DNA of 64,000 nt from Bacteroidales bacterium (GCA_022783865.1 JALFYY010000005.1:1-64000), one strand, 5' to 3'; counted from the stretch's first letter, positions 18,018 through 25,588 are shown. Program-made: numbers and translations. Notes: generated by a model from the letters alone, not told the origin.

Positions 18018-18719
18018 TCAGTCAAACAATGTTTCCAAAACCTGGAGCGATTTGGGTTGCCGGAAATCAGCAATGTGGAGTTCGTAGTATTGGCAGAGTT
18101 TATGCAACAGTGCTTGTCGCAATGTGCGTGAGACAAGTATTTCTTCGGTAGTTTCCAAAGATTTGAGCAGTGCGGTTTCTTCTTCTGTGAAATATTGGCC
18201 GTGTTTGGGACGGATGGGTGTCAGTTCGCCGTCCTGCATATCGAGCCATGGTTCATCGCCTGACAAATCGGGCGAGATGCCGATATATTGCATAAAGTTG
18301 AGGAGAAACTGCAAATGCAGGTTTTCAGGATTAGGAGTGCAGTCTAATTGGTAGATAAGATTTGTCAGATACTGAAAAAGCAGTGGATCGGAAAGCGGAT
18401 AACGGAGTGTACGATAGAGTATTTCAGCGATGAACATCGATACGGTGCGGCGATTCATATCGGTGCGTATCTGGCGCGGAACATATTTCAAATGCGCTGT
18501 TTTGAGGGTTTGAATCGTGCGGTTAGGCTGCAGATTTGCCTCTATTTCGATGTGCATCAAGGGCTCGAGGATACCTGCCGTAAGTTTCCCTGTCTTGCTG
18601 TGTAGCCCGTGTACCATGAGTGCAAGACGACCCTGGTCCATGGTGTAGAGATGGAGAATGGAAGCTTTGTCGGAGTACTTAGCCAAGTGGAGCACTATTG
18701 CTTCGGTCAGGATTTGCAC
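18018..18719 (-). CDS. recO: DNA repair protein RecO
   Basis: RecO (233 residues) loads RecA onto SSB-coated single-stranded DNA with RecR during recombinational repair. The N-terminal OB-fold begins TEAIVLHLAKYSDKASILHLYTMDQGRLALMVHGLHSK, with the usual basic patch, and the rest is the helical C-terminal domain (NRRTVSMFIAEILYRTLR). The four-cysteine zinc motif found in some RecO proteins is absent, as expected for Bacteroidetes members. The gene stands alone, convergent with the DUF6377 regulator and separated from the CoA-transferase gene upstream by 177 bases of palindromic DNA. Confidence 0.93.
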   Translation of the reverse strand: MQILTEAIVLHLAKYSDKASILHLYTMDQGRLALMVHGLHSKTGKLTAGILEPLMHIEIEANLQPNRTIQTLKTAHLKYVPRQIRTDMNRRTVSMFIAEILYRTLRYPLSDPLLFQYLTNLIYQLDCTPNPENLHLQFLLNFMQYIGISPDLSGDEPWLDMQDGELTPIRPKHGQYFTEEETALLKSLETTEEILVSRTLRQALLHKLCQYYELHIADFRQPKSLQVLETLFD

Positions 18720-18753
18720 AGTATCTGATTATTATTGCGTTATCTGATTATTC

Positions 18754-18840
18754 AGACGGGGCACGCCCCGTCTCTACAGGGTGGAATATGCTTGTAGACA
18801 CTACAGAGTCCCTATACGAAATTTTATATAGGGACTCTGT
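18754..18840. repeat. Two strong palindromes between CoA-transferase gene and recO
   Basis: AGACGGGGC-AC-GCCCCGTCT (18754-18773) is a perfect 9-bp palindrome followed by CTACAGGG. ACAGAGTCCCTATA (18803-18816) pairs perfectly with TATAGGGACTCTGT (18827-18840) across 10 bases. Neither has a T-run on the minus strand. They may end the CoA-transferase transcript or be dispersed palindromic elements; a shorter relative of the first (TTGTAGAGACGG) lies near 37540. Confidence 0.7.
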
Positions 18841-18896
18841 GTGCCGATATTCAGACATACGCTGATAATTATATAGTGTGGTGCCTGAGTTGAAGG

Positions 18897-20387
18897 TTAC
18901 TTATACTCTTCCCATTTCGTGTTGAGCATATTGCCCGATTTGGCGAACTCGCGGTGCATGGCGGTAGCCAGCGCCAGGTTGTGCGGCGTATGGGCTTTGA
19001 CGGACAATTCCAAGTACTCGCGCAACAACGGCTTGTACTCCGGTGCAACGCAGTTGTCGATAATGCAATGGGCGCGTTGTATCGGACTCTTGCCGCGCAG
19101 GTCGGCAATACCTTGTTCCGTAATGATTACCTTCACGGAGTGTTCCGAGTGGTCAAGGTGCGACACCATCGGTACGAACGACGAGATTGCCCCACCCTTG
19201 GCGGTGCTCGGTGTGGTGAAGATACTGATATAAGCGTTGCGGGTGAAATCGCCGCTACCGCCGATACCGTTCATCATCTTCGTACCGAGTACGTGGGTAG
19301 AATTGATATTGCCATAAATGTCGGCTTCCAAAGCGGTGTTGATGGTAATCAAACCGAGACGGCGTGCCACTTCGGGATTGTTCGAAATCTCTTGCGGACG
19401 GAGCACAATCTTGTCGTGGAAGAAATCCATGTGGTCGATAATGTCTTGCAACTTGTCTGCACCTACGGTAAGTGAGCAGCCGGAAGCGAATTTCACATGC
19501 CCTTCTTTCATCAGTCCTACCACTGCGTCCTGTATCACTTCGGTGTACATTTCAAATGCGGGAATGTGCGGGTTTTCTCCCAATGCGCCCAATACGGCAT
19601 TGGCGATGTTGCCTACACCCGATTGAATAGGAAGGAACGTCTTCGGTATGCGTCCTGCTTTTATTTCCGTTTCAAGGAACAAAGCCACGTTGGCACCTAT
19701 CTTTGCAGTGGTCTCGTCCAATGCGGCGAACTTGCCTACTTCGTTCGGACGGTTGGTGCGTACGATGGCAACGATTTTGGCAGGATCCACTTTGATGCAG
19801 TCGGTGCCGATACGGTCGCTTACGTGATAAATCGGTATCTCTCGGCGGAGAGGCGGATCAAGCGGTTCGTAGATGTCGTGCATACCGCGCATGCAGGCGG
19901 GCATGGCTTCGTTCAGTTCTACTATGATGTGGTCGGCAAGACGGCAGATGGTCGGCATAATGCCTACACCGGCGGTCGGTACTATTTCGCCTTCGTCAGT
20001 CACTTCGCAAGCTTCCACAATGGCAAACTTGGGCTTCGGAAGAAAACCGTAGCGCAACTCTTGTGCCAGATGCGAAAGGTGCATGTCGAAATAATGGGCG
20101 TCTTGGTTGTTCAGTTCCGTACGCAGGTCTTTGTTTGACTGGTAAGGAGTACGGAACAGAATGGCATGGGCACGGGCAAGCATACCGTCGCAACTGTCGC
20201 CGGTACTGGCACCTGTGTACATACCTATTTTGAATTCTTCACCGCGGGCGTGAAACGCTTCCGCACGATGGGCGATAGCGGTAGGTACCTCTTTCGGGGC
20301 ACCGGCGGGAGTGAAACCGCCGAATCCGATAACATCGCCGTTTTGGATAAACTCCGCTGCTTCAGCGGCAGTCATATACTTGTACAT
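18897..20387 (-). CDS. Succinyl-CoA:acetate CoA-transferase / acetyl-CoA hydrolase family
   Basis: This 496-residue cytosolic enzyme belongs to the class I acetyl-CoA hydrolase/transferase family. It starts with YKYMTAAEAAEFIQNGDVIGFGGFTPAGAPKEVP, and the glycine-rich motif GIGGSGDFTRNAY in the C-terminal half is the usual CoA-binding region of succinyl-CoA:acetate transferases, along with FTTPSTAKGG and ITEQGIADLRGKSP. In Bacteroidales such an enzyme makes acetate from acetyl-CoA while conserving the thioester as succinyl-CoA. An ATG four codons inside would also serve as a start. A -7 box lies at 20429-20436, 42 bases upstream. Whether transfer or hydrolysis dominates cannot be read from sequence. 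Confidence 0.93.
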   Translation of the reverse strand: MYKYMTAAEAAEFIQNGDVIGFGGFTPAGAPKEVPTAIAHRAEAFHARGEEFKIGMYTGASTGDSCDGMLARAHAILFRTPYQSNKDLRTELNNQDAHYFDMHLSHLAQELRYGFLPKPKFAIVEACEVTDEGEIVPTAGVGIMPTICRLADHIIVELNEAMPACMRGMHDIYEPLDPPLRREIPIYHVSDRIGTDCIKVDPAKIVAIVRTNRPNEVGKFAALDETTAKIGANVALFLETEIKAGRIPKTFLPIQSGVGNIANAVLGALGENPHIPAFEMYTEVIQDAVVGLMKEGHVKFASGCSLTVGADKLQDIIDHMDFFHDKIVLRPQEISNNPEVARRLGLITINTALEADIYGNINSTHVLGTKMMNGIGGSGDFTRNAYISIFTTPSTAKGGAISSFVPMVSHLDHSEHSVKVIITEQGIADLRGKSPIQRAHCIIDNCVAPEYKPLLREYLELSVKAHTPHNLALATAMHREFAKSGNMLNTKWEEYK

Positions 20388-20428
20388 ATTGCAATAAATT
20401 ATAAGTTTATACGTGATTTAAGGGATTG

Positions 20429-20436
20429 CAAAGTTA
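20429..20436 (-). promoter_or_regulatory. Promoter of the CoA-transferase gene
   Basis: CAAAGTTA on the plus strand reads TAACTTTG on the minus strand, 42 bases before the start codon. CAAA at 20449-20452 is a possible -33 match. Confidence 0.6.
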
Positions 20437-20473
20437 CGGCTTTTTCTGCAAACAAGCAAATATGGGGGGAATT

Positions 20474-20530
20474 GCGGAGTTGAATAGTTGAGGAGATGAG
20501 GAGTTGAGTAGTTGAAGAATTGAGGACCTG
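20474..20530. repeat. TTGAGGAG-type degenerate repeat
   Basis: Variants of GAGTTGAA, GTTGAGGA and GATGAGGA with a period of about 8 bases. It is the reverse-complement orientation of the copies at 5962 and 43839 and the last block of a composite element shared with 43586-43888. Confidence 0.7.
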
Positions 20531-20577
20531 AATCTTAGCAGTATATTAAAATTATTAACGCTGTTTTTTCTCATAAA

Positions 20578-20606
20578 CCTTGTATGACCCTTGTATAACC
20601 CTTGCG
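20578..20606. repeat. 12-bp repeat GTATGACCCTT / GTATAACCCTT
   Basis: Two to three copies of a 12-base unit (CCTTGTATGACC, CTTGTATAACCC). Related tandem units are found at 26272-26318 and 54639-54671. A related CTCATGCG/CTCATACG series (minus strand) lies at about 20694-20742. Confidence 0.7.
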
Positions 20607-20761
20607 AGGGGTGCGTGATGGTTGCTGACTTTGTTTGTTTAGTTGTGGAGTTGTAAAGATGTGGAGATGTATGGATGATTAGTAGTGTTGTGCAAGTGCC
20701 GCATGGGTAGCGTATGAGTGGCGCATGAGCAGCCAAATGAAATATATGTGCAATTGTGCTG

Positions 20762-20837
20762 CAAAGATAGTGAGAAAAAGCCATATTCTATTCCCGAAAG
20801 TTTGGGAATGAAACAGGACAAAAATGTATTATCTTTG
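20762..20837. promoter_or_regulatory. 76-bp palindromic divergent-promoter unit, copy 1
   Basis: CAAAGATA (20762-20769), 20 bases, the palindrome ATTCCCGAAAGTTTGGGAAT (20790-20809), 20 bases, TATCTTTG (20830-20837). Both outer boxes are Bacteroidetes -7 motifs facing outward, each exactly 20 bases from the palindrome, which therefore occupies the -33 position of both. Confidence 0.8.
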
Positions 20838-20844
20838 CAGCGTG

Positions 20845-20920
20845 CAAAGGTAGAACAAAGTTTTGATTTGCCATTCCCAAAAGTTTGGGAATGAAATCGG
20901 CAGAAAATGTATTATCTTTG
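20845..20920. promoter_or_regulatory. 76-bp palindromic divergent-promoter unit, copy 2
   Basis: CAAAGGTA (20845-20852), 20 bases, the perfect palindrome core ATTCCCAAAAGTTTGGGAAT (20873-20892), 20 bases, TATCTTTG (20913-20920). It lies 7 bases after copy 1 in direct orientation and is very close to the reverse complement of copy 3 at 43586, including its spacers. Confidence 0.85.
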
Positions 20921-20983
20921 CAAACGCAATGCAATAGGTTGGGGCAAATGGCGAAAACATACTGTAAAACATAAATTCAGCTA

Positions 20984-21014
20984 TTTGTTTGTTTACTTGT
21001 TTATTGTATATTTG
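20984..21014 (+). promoter_or_regulatory. Promoter of the small secreted-protein cassette
   Basis: TTTG at 20984-20987, 19 bases, TATATTTG at 21007-21014. The first start codon of the cassette is at 21076. Confidence 0.7.
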
Positions 21015-21075
21015 CAAACAAAAAATATCTTTCAAAAAGAAGGCAGGTTATAAATCGTATTAATTTCTATATGCT

Positions 21076-21198
21076 ATGAAAAAACTTCTTCTCTTTGGAG
21101 CGATGCTGTTCTTTGCATGGCTTCCGATGATGGCACAAAACAGCCAAGCACAAACGATACAGCAGTTGCAAGAGCAACTCAATAGTTTAACCCGTTAA
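21076..21198 (+). CDS. 40-residue secreted peptide
   Basis: An ATG at 21076 opens a 40-codon frame: a signal peptide (KKLLLFGAMLFFAWLPMMAQ) followed by only about 20 residues, NSQAQTIQQLQEQLNSLTR, a Gln-rich amphipathic helix. The stop is 13 bases before the next gene, with a good promoter 62 bases upstream. The signal peptide is convincing, so I think it is either a genuine tiny secreted peptide or the surviving N-terminus of a larger protein cut by an early stop. The sequence does not decide between these. Confidence 0.55.
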   Translation: MKKLLLFGAMLFFAWLPMMAQNSQAQTIQQLQEQLNSLTR

Positions 21199-21211
21199 GG
21201 AAAGTATAATC

Positions 21212-21940
21212 ATGAAAGCAAAGATGTTTCTTTTACTCAGTTTGTGTTTAGGCCTTGCGGCTTGTAACGAGTCACAGGAAGTTAAAAATACTCCTTATAT
21301 GCCTTATGAATGGGGTAATGGAGAAGTGTACGTCCTTCAATTTAAGAAACCTGAATACAAAGAGTACATTATGGCATATCATCCACCCTATGATAATACC
21401 TGCCTATACACTAATTATGTTTCTCAACCTATATATCCTACTTTACCTATAGAAGTATTAGATGTTTATCATCAATCTCCTTATATAGATTTAGTGGATA
21501 ATTATGTCTTATTAGATTGGAAAAATTATCATTTTATTACCCAAACGTATCAGTCTGGGTACAAAAATAGAATGGTCATTATAAGAAACAAATGGGATGA
21601 ATATGATGATGCCGGACAGCAATGGCCTTTAGAAAATTTGTATGTTACGGACCCATGTGAAAAACTATGTAATTTTAAAGTAGATACTCTTTGCTTTTAT
21701 AATAATGGATTAGAATATCCTTGTTTACCTAAATTTATTCTAGGTGGTATTGACAAGAGAGACTGGGAGGAAAAATACGAATATAATAGTAGGAGACAAG
21801 AAGAACTTGAGCAAGAAATTGTAGAGGCAGACAATGCTTTTGCAGAATACAAAGAGATTCTTATCAAAATGATTAACGAAGGTGTGTTAGAACACTATGC
21901 CAATTATGAAGTACACTATGTAAATTATGAAGGGAAATGA
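21212..21940 (+). CDS. Lipoprotein of unknown function
   Basis: This 242-residue protein has a classic lipoprotein signal (MKAKMFLLLSLCLGLAAC, Cys18). The mature part is rich in Tyr, Asp, Glu and Asn, and its last third is a charged helix (RRQEELEQEIVEADNAFAEYKEILIKM) that may form a coiled coil. I do not recognise a family. Codon use is AT-rich compared with the neighbouring housekeeping genes, which suggests transfer. It overlaps the next gene by four bases (ATGA), so the three frames from here to 22658 are probably translationally coupled. Its position before a C10-type propeptide-like protein makes a partner or inhibitor role conceivable but unproven. Confidence 0.7.
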   Translation: MKAKMFLLLSLCLGLAACNESQEVKNTPYMPYEWGNGEVYVLQFKKPEYKEYIMAYHPPYDNTCLYTNYVSQPIYPTLPIEVLDVYHQSPYIDLVDNYVLLDWKNYHFITQTYQSGYKNRMVIIRNKWDEYDDAGQQWPLENLYVTDPCEKLCNFKVDTLCFYNNGLEYPCLPKFILGGIDKRDWEEKYEYNSRRQEELEQEIVEADNAFAEYKEILIKMINEGVLEHYANYEVHYVNYEGK

Positions 21941-22182
21941 AGACAAAGAAATATATTATAATACTATGCTTGCTTCTGATTAGTGGAGTTGGTATGAGTT
22001 ATGCCCAACATATCAGCATCAACAAAGCTATTGATATCGGAGTACGTTTTTTTGAGCAAGAAGCAGTAAACTCCAATTCTCCAAGGCATGTATCTGCGAT
22101 GGGCGGAAATCTGATGGCAACGGCAAGCGGAAAAAATATATTAACAGACATTTGTGAAACTATAATTATCTACGCAATATGA
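21937..22182 (+). CDS. Short secreted protein resembling a C10 protease propeptide / Spi inhibitor
   Basis: This 81-residue protein has a signal peptide (MKTKKYIIILCLLLISGVGMSYAQ). The mature start, HISINKAIDIGVRFFEQEAV, resembles the beginning of the propeptide of C10 (streptopain, PrtT) cysteine proteases and of free-standing Spi-type inhibitors. The catalytic domain is absent: the frame ends shortly after SGKNILTDICET. It is either a truncated protease gene or a stand-alone inhibitor-like domain. In Bacteroides, C10 proteases are known to be encoded beside small lipoprotein inhibitors, which fits the two lipoprotein genes that overlap it by ATGA at both ends. The assignment rests on a short stretch and is tentative. 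Confidence 0.5.
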   Translation: MKTKKYIIILCLLLISGVGMSYAQHISINKAIDIGVRFFEQEAVNSNSPRHVSAMGGNLMATASGKNILTDICETIIIYAI

Positions 22183-22658
22183 AAAAAATCATCAATTTGT
22201 TATTTATGGGTTTAGTAATGTTATTCGTTAGTTGCAATAAACCTTTTGAAGAAACAGAATGTATTGTGGAAGGAGTCTTGACTATAGGAGCAAATCCATG
22301 TATGTCAGACCCTTGTTTACCGGGAGTGGGATTGTGGATTGTGACAGAGAGTAAATCGTATGTGGTTAATAACTATTGGATAGACTCTTCTGAGGAGATA
22401 TGCGTTGGGGGAATTACTGCACATTGTGGTGATTCCATAAGGGCATATGGTATATCAAGATCTTATTATGACCATAATGGTGATGTGTTTTTTGAAATAT
22501 CTATTGATTCATTAGTATTATTGTCACCTTTAATAGAAACGAAAGATTCAATATATACTACGATAACCGGCTCTTTCTTAATTGCTCCAAACACAGAAGA
22601 ATGTTGGATTGATTATGTTCGTGTTTCTACTAACTGCGATACACCAAATGAAGATTAG
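22179..22658 (+). CDS. Small lipoprotein of unknown function
   Basis: This 159-residue lipoprotein (lipobox LFVSC, Cys19) has a beta-rich mature part with several cysteines (NPCMSDPCLPG, EEICVGGITAHCGD, EECWIDYVRVSTNC) that could form disulfides outside the cytoplasm. The NPCMSDPC..GVGLWIV stretch hints at a small beta-barrel or immunoglobulin-like fold, but I cannot name a family. It starts within the stop of the propeptide-like gene (ATGA overlap), is AT-rich like its partners, and ends the cassette. A non-coding stretch follows. Confidence 0.7.
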   Translation: MKKIINLLFMGLVMLFVSCNKPFEETECIVEGVLTIGANPCMSDPCLPGVGLWIVTESKSYVVNNYWIDSSEEICVGGITAHCGDSIRAYGISRSYYDHNGDVFFEISIDSLVLLSPLIETKDSIYTTITGSFLIAPNTEECWIDYVRVSTNCDTPNED

Positions 22659-23026
22659 AGTTGTGTGACAATCTGCAATACGGAAATATGTGGTATGTAT
22701 TTAGATGATAAGCGCATTTTAGTAGAGGCATAAGGATTAACTTATCCGATATTTGATTCCATACGTGGGAAAAAGAGAAATGAGATATTAATTGATAATA
22801 TTTAATCTGTCGCTAAATAGCCGCGAGATTGACGGTTGGATTATTGACACCAAAGGTGATGTGTATTTCATTAGTAAGAGTCCACCTGATTGATAAAGAT
22901 AGTTTGCTAAAAACAGAATCTTAATAGGTAAGCGGTTTGCATTGTAGTAGATATAGATACAATATTTGTCTATATCCAATATCTTTTGTATCTTTGCAAC
23001 AAAGAATTATTGCAAAAATAGAGAGT
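22659..23026. other. Non-coding AT-rich stretch with possible gene remnant
   Basis: No complete gene. The open stretch 22792-22893 (LNSREIDGWIIDTKGDVYFISK then stop) reads like the end of a protein without a start and may be a remnant of the neighbouring accessory cassette. The promoter of the next gene lies at its right end. Confidence 0.4.
22965..22996 (+). promoter_or_regulatory. Promoter of the nucleoside deaminase gene
   Basis: TTTG at 22965-22968, 20 bases, TATCTTTG at 22989-22996. The start codon follows 30 bases later. Confidence 0.75.
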
Positions 23027-23494
23027 ATGACAGATAAAGATTTTATGCGGCAGGCGATTGCCCTCTCAGTGGAGAATGTACGGAATGGCGGTGGCCCGTT
23101 TGGGGCTGTAATCGTGAAAGACGGCGAAGTGATTGCCACAGGTGTGAACCGTGTGACAGCCAATTGTGATCCAACGGCTCATGCCGAAGTGTCGGCTATT
23201 CGTGCGGCTTGCCAAAAAATGGGTACATTCGATTTGTCGGGCTGCACCATCTACACTTCGTGCGAGCCGTGTCCGATGTGTTTGGGCGCGATTTATTGGG
23301 CGCATCTGGACCGTATGTTCTATGGCAACAATCAAGTGGATGCCGCCCGTATCGGTTTCGACGACAAATTTATCTACGATGAGATAGATCTGAAGATTGA
23401 AGACCGCCGGTTGAAATCGGTTCAACTCTTGCCCGAAGAAGCGATAAAAGCTTTTGAGGCTTGGGAACTCAATACGGACAAAGTAGAATACTGA
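23027..23494 (+). CDS. Nucleoside/guanine deaminase, CDA superfamily
   Basis: This cytosolic zinc enzyme has 155 residues from the ATG at 23027. The frame is open further upstream, but the promoter lies at 22965-22996, so the earlier codons cannot be translated from it. The zinc and catalytic motifs are PTAHAEVSAI (HAE) and TSCEPCPMCLGAIYWA (PCxxC), in the arrangement of guanine deaminases and tRNA adenosine deaminase-like proteins. The C-terminal part with FDDKFIYDEI and the aromatic end favour the guanine deaminase (GuaD-like) branch, which converts guanine to xanthine. The alternative is a tRNA-specific adenosine deaminase, less likely given the tail. No operon partner; an AraC gene follows after 122 bases. 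Confidence 0.88.
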   Translation: MTDKDFMRQAIALSVENVRNGGGPFGAVIVKDGEVIATGVNRVTANCDPTAHAEVSAIRAACQKMGTFDLSGCTIYTSCEPCPMCLGAIYWAHLDRMFYGNNQVDAARIGFDDKFIYDEIDLKIEDRRLKSVQLLPEEAIKAFEAWELNTDKVEY

Positions 23495-23616
23495 TTCTAT
23501 ACCTACCTGCCTGAGATACAGATTGCTGAGGCTGTTTGTGTTGCAGGGCAAAGAATGCTGTTGCACTATGGGGCAATGGCAATTAGGCATTTGTAGAACT
23601 TAAAATCGGAATAAGG

Positions 23617-24432
23617 ATGGAACAACTGAATGTGTTTGATTACTCTAACACATTGATTGCTTGCTATTTCACCGACAACAAGCATTGTGTACACGCGAAC
23701 AAAGACCATACGCTGATGTATATTTGTTCGGGCGAGTTGGAAATCGAAGAAAACGGGCGGAACACCTTGTTGCGCCCGGGCGATTGTGCTTTTATGCGAA
23801 GAGACAACCGGCTGATAATGAACAAACATGCAGATGAGCAACATCCGTATAAGTCGATAATGCTGAAATTTTCAAGGTCTTTCCTCAGAGAGTTCTATCG
23901 GGCTATTGCCAAAGACGATTTGCCTGCACAATCGAAACGGGCGAAAGACAGTTTGGTGGTGTTACCGAATAACCGTCCGGATATCAGAGGTTTGTTCAAC
24001 TCGGTTATTCCTTATTTTGATGCCGGTACGAAGCCGTCGGAGGAGATACTGAAACTGAAAATGACCGAAGGACTATATGTGCTGCTCAATACCGACGAGA
24101 ATCTGTATGCCTCGTTGTTTGATTTTGTGGACCCGTGGAAGATAGATATAATCGACTACTTGGAGCAGAACTATATGAACGAACTCTCGATACAGCAGAT
24201 TGCTTATTACACGGGAAGAAGTCTGTCAACTTTCAAACGCGACTTTGCCAAAGTGAGTAATCTGACGCCTGAGAAATGGATTATCCGCAGAAGGCTCGAA
24301 GCAGCGCACGAACTCATACAGCAAGGCAAACGCAGAGTGACTGACGTGTGTTTTGATGTGGGATTCAAGAACTTGTCGCACTTTTCGAAACTCTATAAAG
24401 AGACTTACGGCTATGCACCGAGTGCGGCATAG
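23617..24432 (+). CDS. AraC family transcriptional regulator
   Basis: This 271-residue protein has an N-terminal cupin-like sensing half (HTLMYICSGELEIEENGRNTLLRPGDCAFMRRDN, about 30-65) and a C-terminal pair of AraC helix-turn-helix motifs (about 170-270). These are LSIQQIAYYTGRSLSTFKRDFAKV and VTDVCFDVGFKNLSHFSKLYKETYGYAPS. The GF..LSHFSK..YGxxP signature is intact. Such proteins typically activate a neighbouring gene in response to a small ligand. The downstream alpha/beta hydrolase gene has its own promoter 24 bases before its start and may have been the target. The hydrolase is broken, so the regulator may be orphaned. Confidence 0.93.
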   Translation: MEQLNVFDYSNTLIACYFTDNKHCVHANKDHTLMYICSGELEIEENGRNTLLRPGDCAFMRRDNRLIMNKHADEQHPYKSIMLKFSRSFLREFYRAIAKDDLPAQSKRAKDSLVVLPNNRPDIRGLFNSVIPYFDAGTKPSEEILKLKMTEGLYVLLNTDENLYASLFDFVDPWKIDIIDYLEQNYMNELSIQQIAYYTGRSLSTFKRDFAKVSNLTPEKWIIRRRLEAAHELIQQGKRRVTDVCFDVGFKNLSHFSKLYKETYGYAPSAA

Positions 24433-24512
24433 CAGAATAGGGTAATTACAATTTGAACTTACAGACAAAGTAATTTGAGCTTCACAGCAAAAGTCTTGTG
24501 GAGCATATGCCG

Positions 24513-24520
24513 TATCTTTG
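24513..24520 (+). promoter_or_regulatory. Promoter of the truncated hydrolase gene
   Basis: TATCTTTG, 30 bases before the start codon at 24551. Confidence 0.6.
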
Positions 24521-24550
24521 CAGCGGAATTAACACTAAATCCTATTTGAT

Positions 24551-25306
24551 ATGAAACACATTACCTATATCTGTTGCCTTTTGTTGACCGGGACAATGAT
24601 GTTTACTTCTTGCAAAACTGATAATCAACAACAAACGAATATGGAAACATTGCAATTGACACATGAATGGGACAAAACTTTCCCGCAAAGCGACAAGGTG
24701 GAACATGCAAAAGTGACGTTCCACAACCGATATGGCATTACTTTGGCGGCAGATTTGTATAAGCCGCTGAACAGCAAAGGACGATTGGCGGCAATAGCCG
24801 TAAGCGGTCCTTATGGAGCAGTAAAGGAACAAGTATCAGGACGTTATGCGCAAACTTTGGCAGAACGGGGCTTTCTGACGATTGCTTTCGACCCTTCGTT
24901 CTACGGAGAGAGTAGTGGTGAACCGCGTTATCTGACTTCACCTGAAATCAGTACGGACGATTTCAGTGCGGCTGTGGATTATCTGTTGACACGTCAGGAC
25001 GTAGATGCAGAGCGTATCGGTATTCTCGGAATCTGCGGTTGGGGAGGTTTTGCTTTGAATGCGGCTGCCGTTGATACACGTATCAAAGCAACGGTTACTT
25101 CCACCATGTACGATATGAGCAGAGTGCTTGCAAACGGATATTTTGATGTCGGTGCTGTGGAAAGCTACTTCTCCCAATACTTTTGCCGGAATATGGAACT
25201 ATACACACCCCATAGTGCAACTGAAAATTGCCTATTGTATGCATACCTCCTCAACGATGCGTACATACTTGCATATGTATTACGAACCGCAATATCTTTA
25301 TTATAA
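24551..25306 (+). pseudogene. Alpha/beta hydrolase lipoprotein, C-terminus lost (chimeric)
   Basis: The first about 200 residues are a normal secreted alpha/beta hydrolase: lipobox MFTSC (Cys21), the strand and oxyanion region AVSGPYGAVKEQVSG, DPSFYGESSGEPRY, and the nucleophile elbow ILGICGWGGFALNA with Cys in place of Ser, as in dienelactone-hydrolase-like members. The conserved TMYDMSRVLANGYFD is present, but everything after it (the acid and histidine of the triad) is missing. The frame instead runs for about 50 unrelated residues to a stop at 25306. That tail overlaps, in another frame, an outer-membrane-protein C-terminus. The gene has thus been joined to foreign sequence near 25150 and is probably inactive. 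Confidence 0.75.
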
Positions 25307-25385
25307 CAACCAACCGGCACATACACAATATCTGCGCCATACAATAGGTATTGGGTGTACATTTCGCTTGAATGGATTCAAATAA
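25150..25385 (+). pseudogene. Fragment of an outer-membrane beta-barrel C-terminus
   Basis: In the frame ending at 25385 the sequence reads ...MYYEPQYLYYNNQ, then HTIGIGCTFRLNGFK and stop. Alternating aromatic and polar residues followed by a final strand ending near Phe are typical of the last strands of TonB-dependent receptors or other outer-membrane barrels. There is no start and no preceding barrel, and the fragment begins where the hydrolase homology ends. I read it as the 3' remnant of another gene fused by deletion or recombination. Confidence 0.45.
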
Positions 25386-25478
25386 GCATAGTTGTATAAC
25401 TAATTGTACTTTGCCGACAACAGATTGGCAAACTTTTGCAATATGATAAAAAAAGAAACGGAGAAATGAAATAGATGA

Positions 25479-25508
25479 TTTGTATATGAAAAATCTTTTG
25501 TATCTTTG
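25479..25508 (+). promoter_or_regulatory. Promoter of the rubrerythrin gene
   Basis: TTTG at 25479-25482, 18 bases, TATCTTTG at 25501-25508. The start codon is at 25589, giving an approximately 75-base leader. Confidence 0.75.
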
Positions 25509-25588
25509 CACCAGTAAAAATACTATAATAAGAATTGCTCCTTTGCCCTTGTTACAGGGGGGCGTGAGGCTTAAACAAACAAAATGTT

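Noticed and set aside
22792..22893. Possible 33-codon gene (LNSREIDGWIIDTKGDVYF...)
   Set aside because: Protein-like, but there is no ATG and no promoter close by; noted only as a possible remnant.
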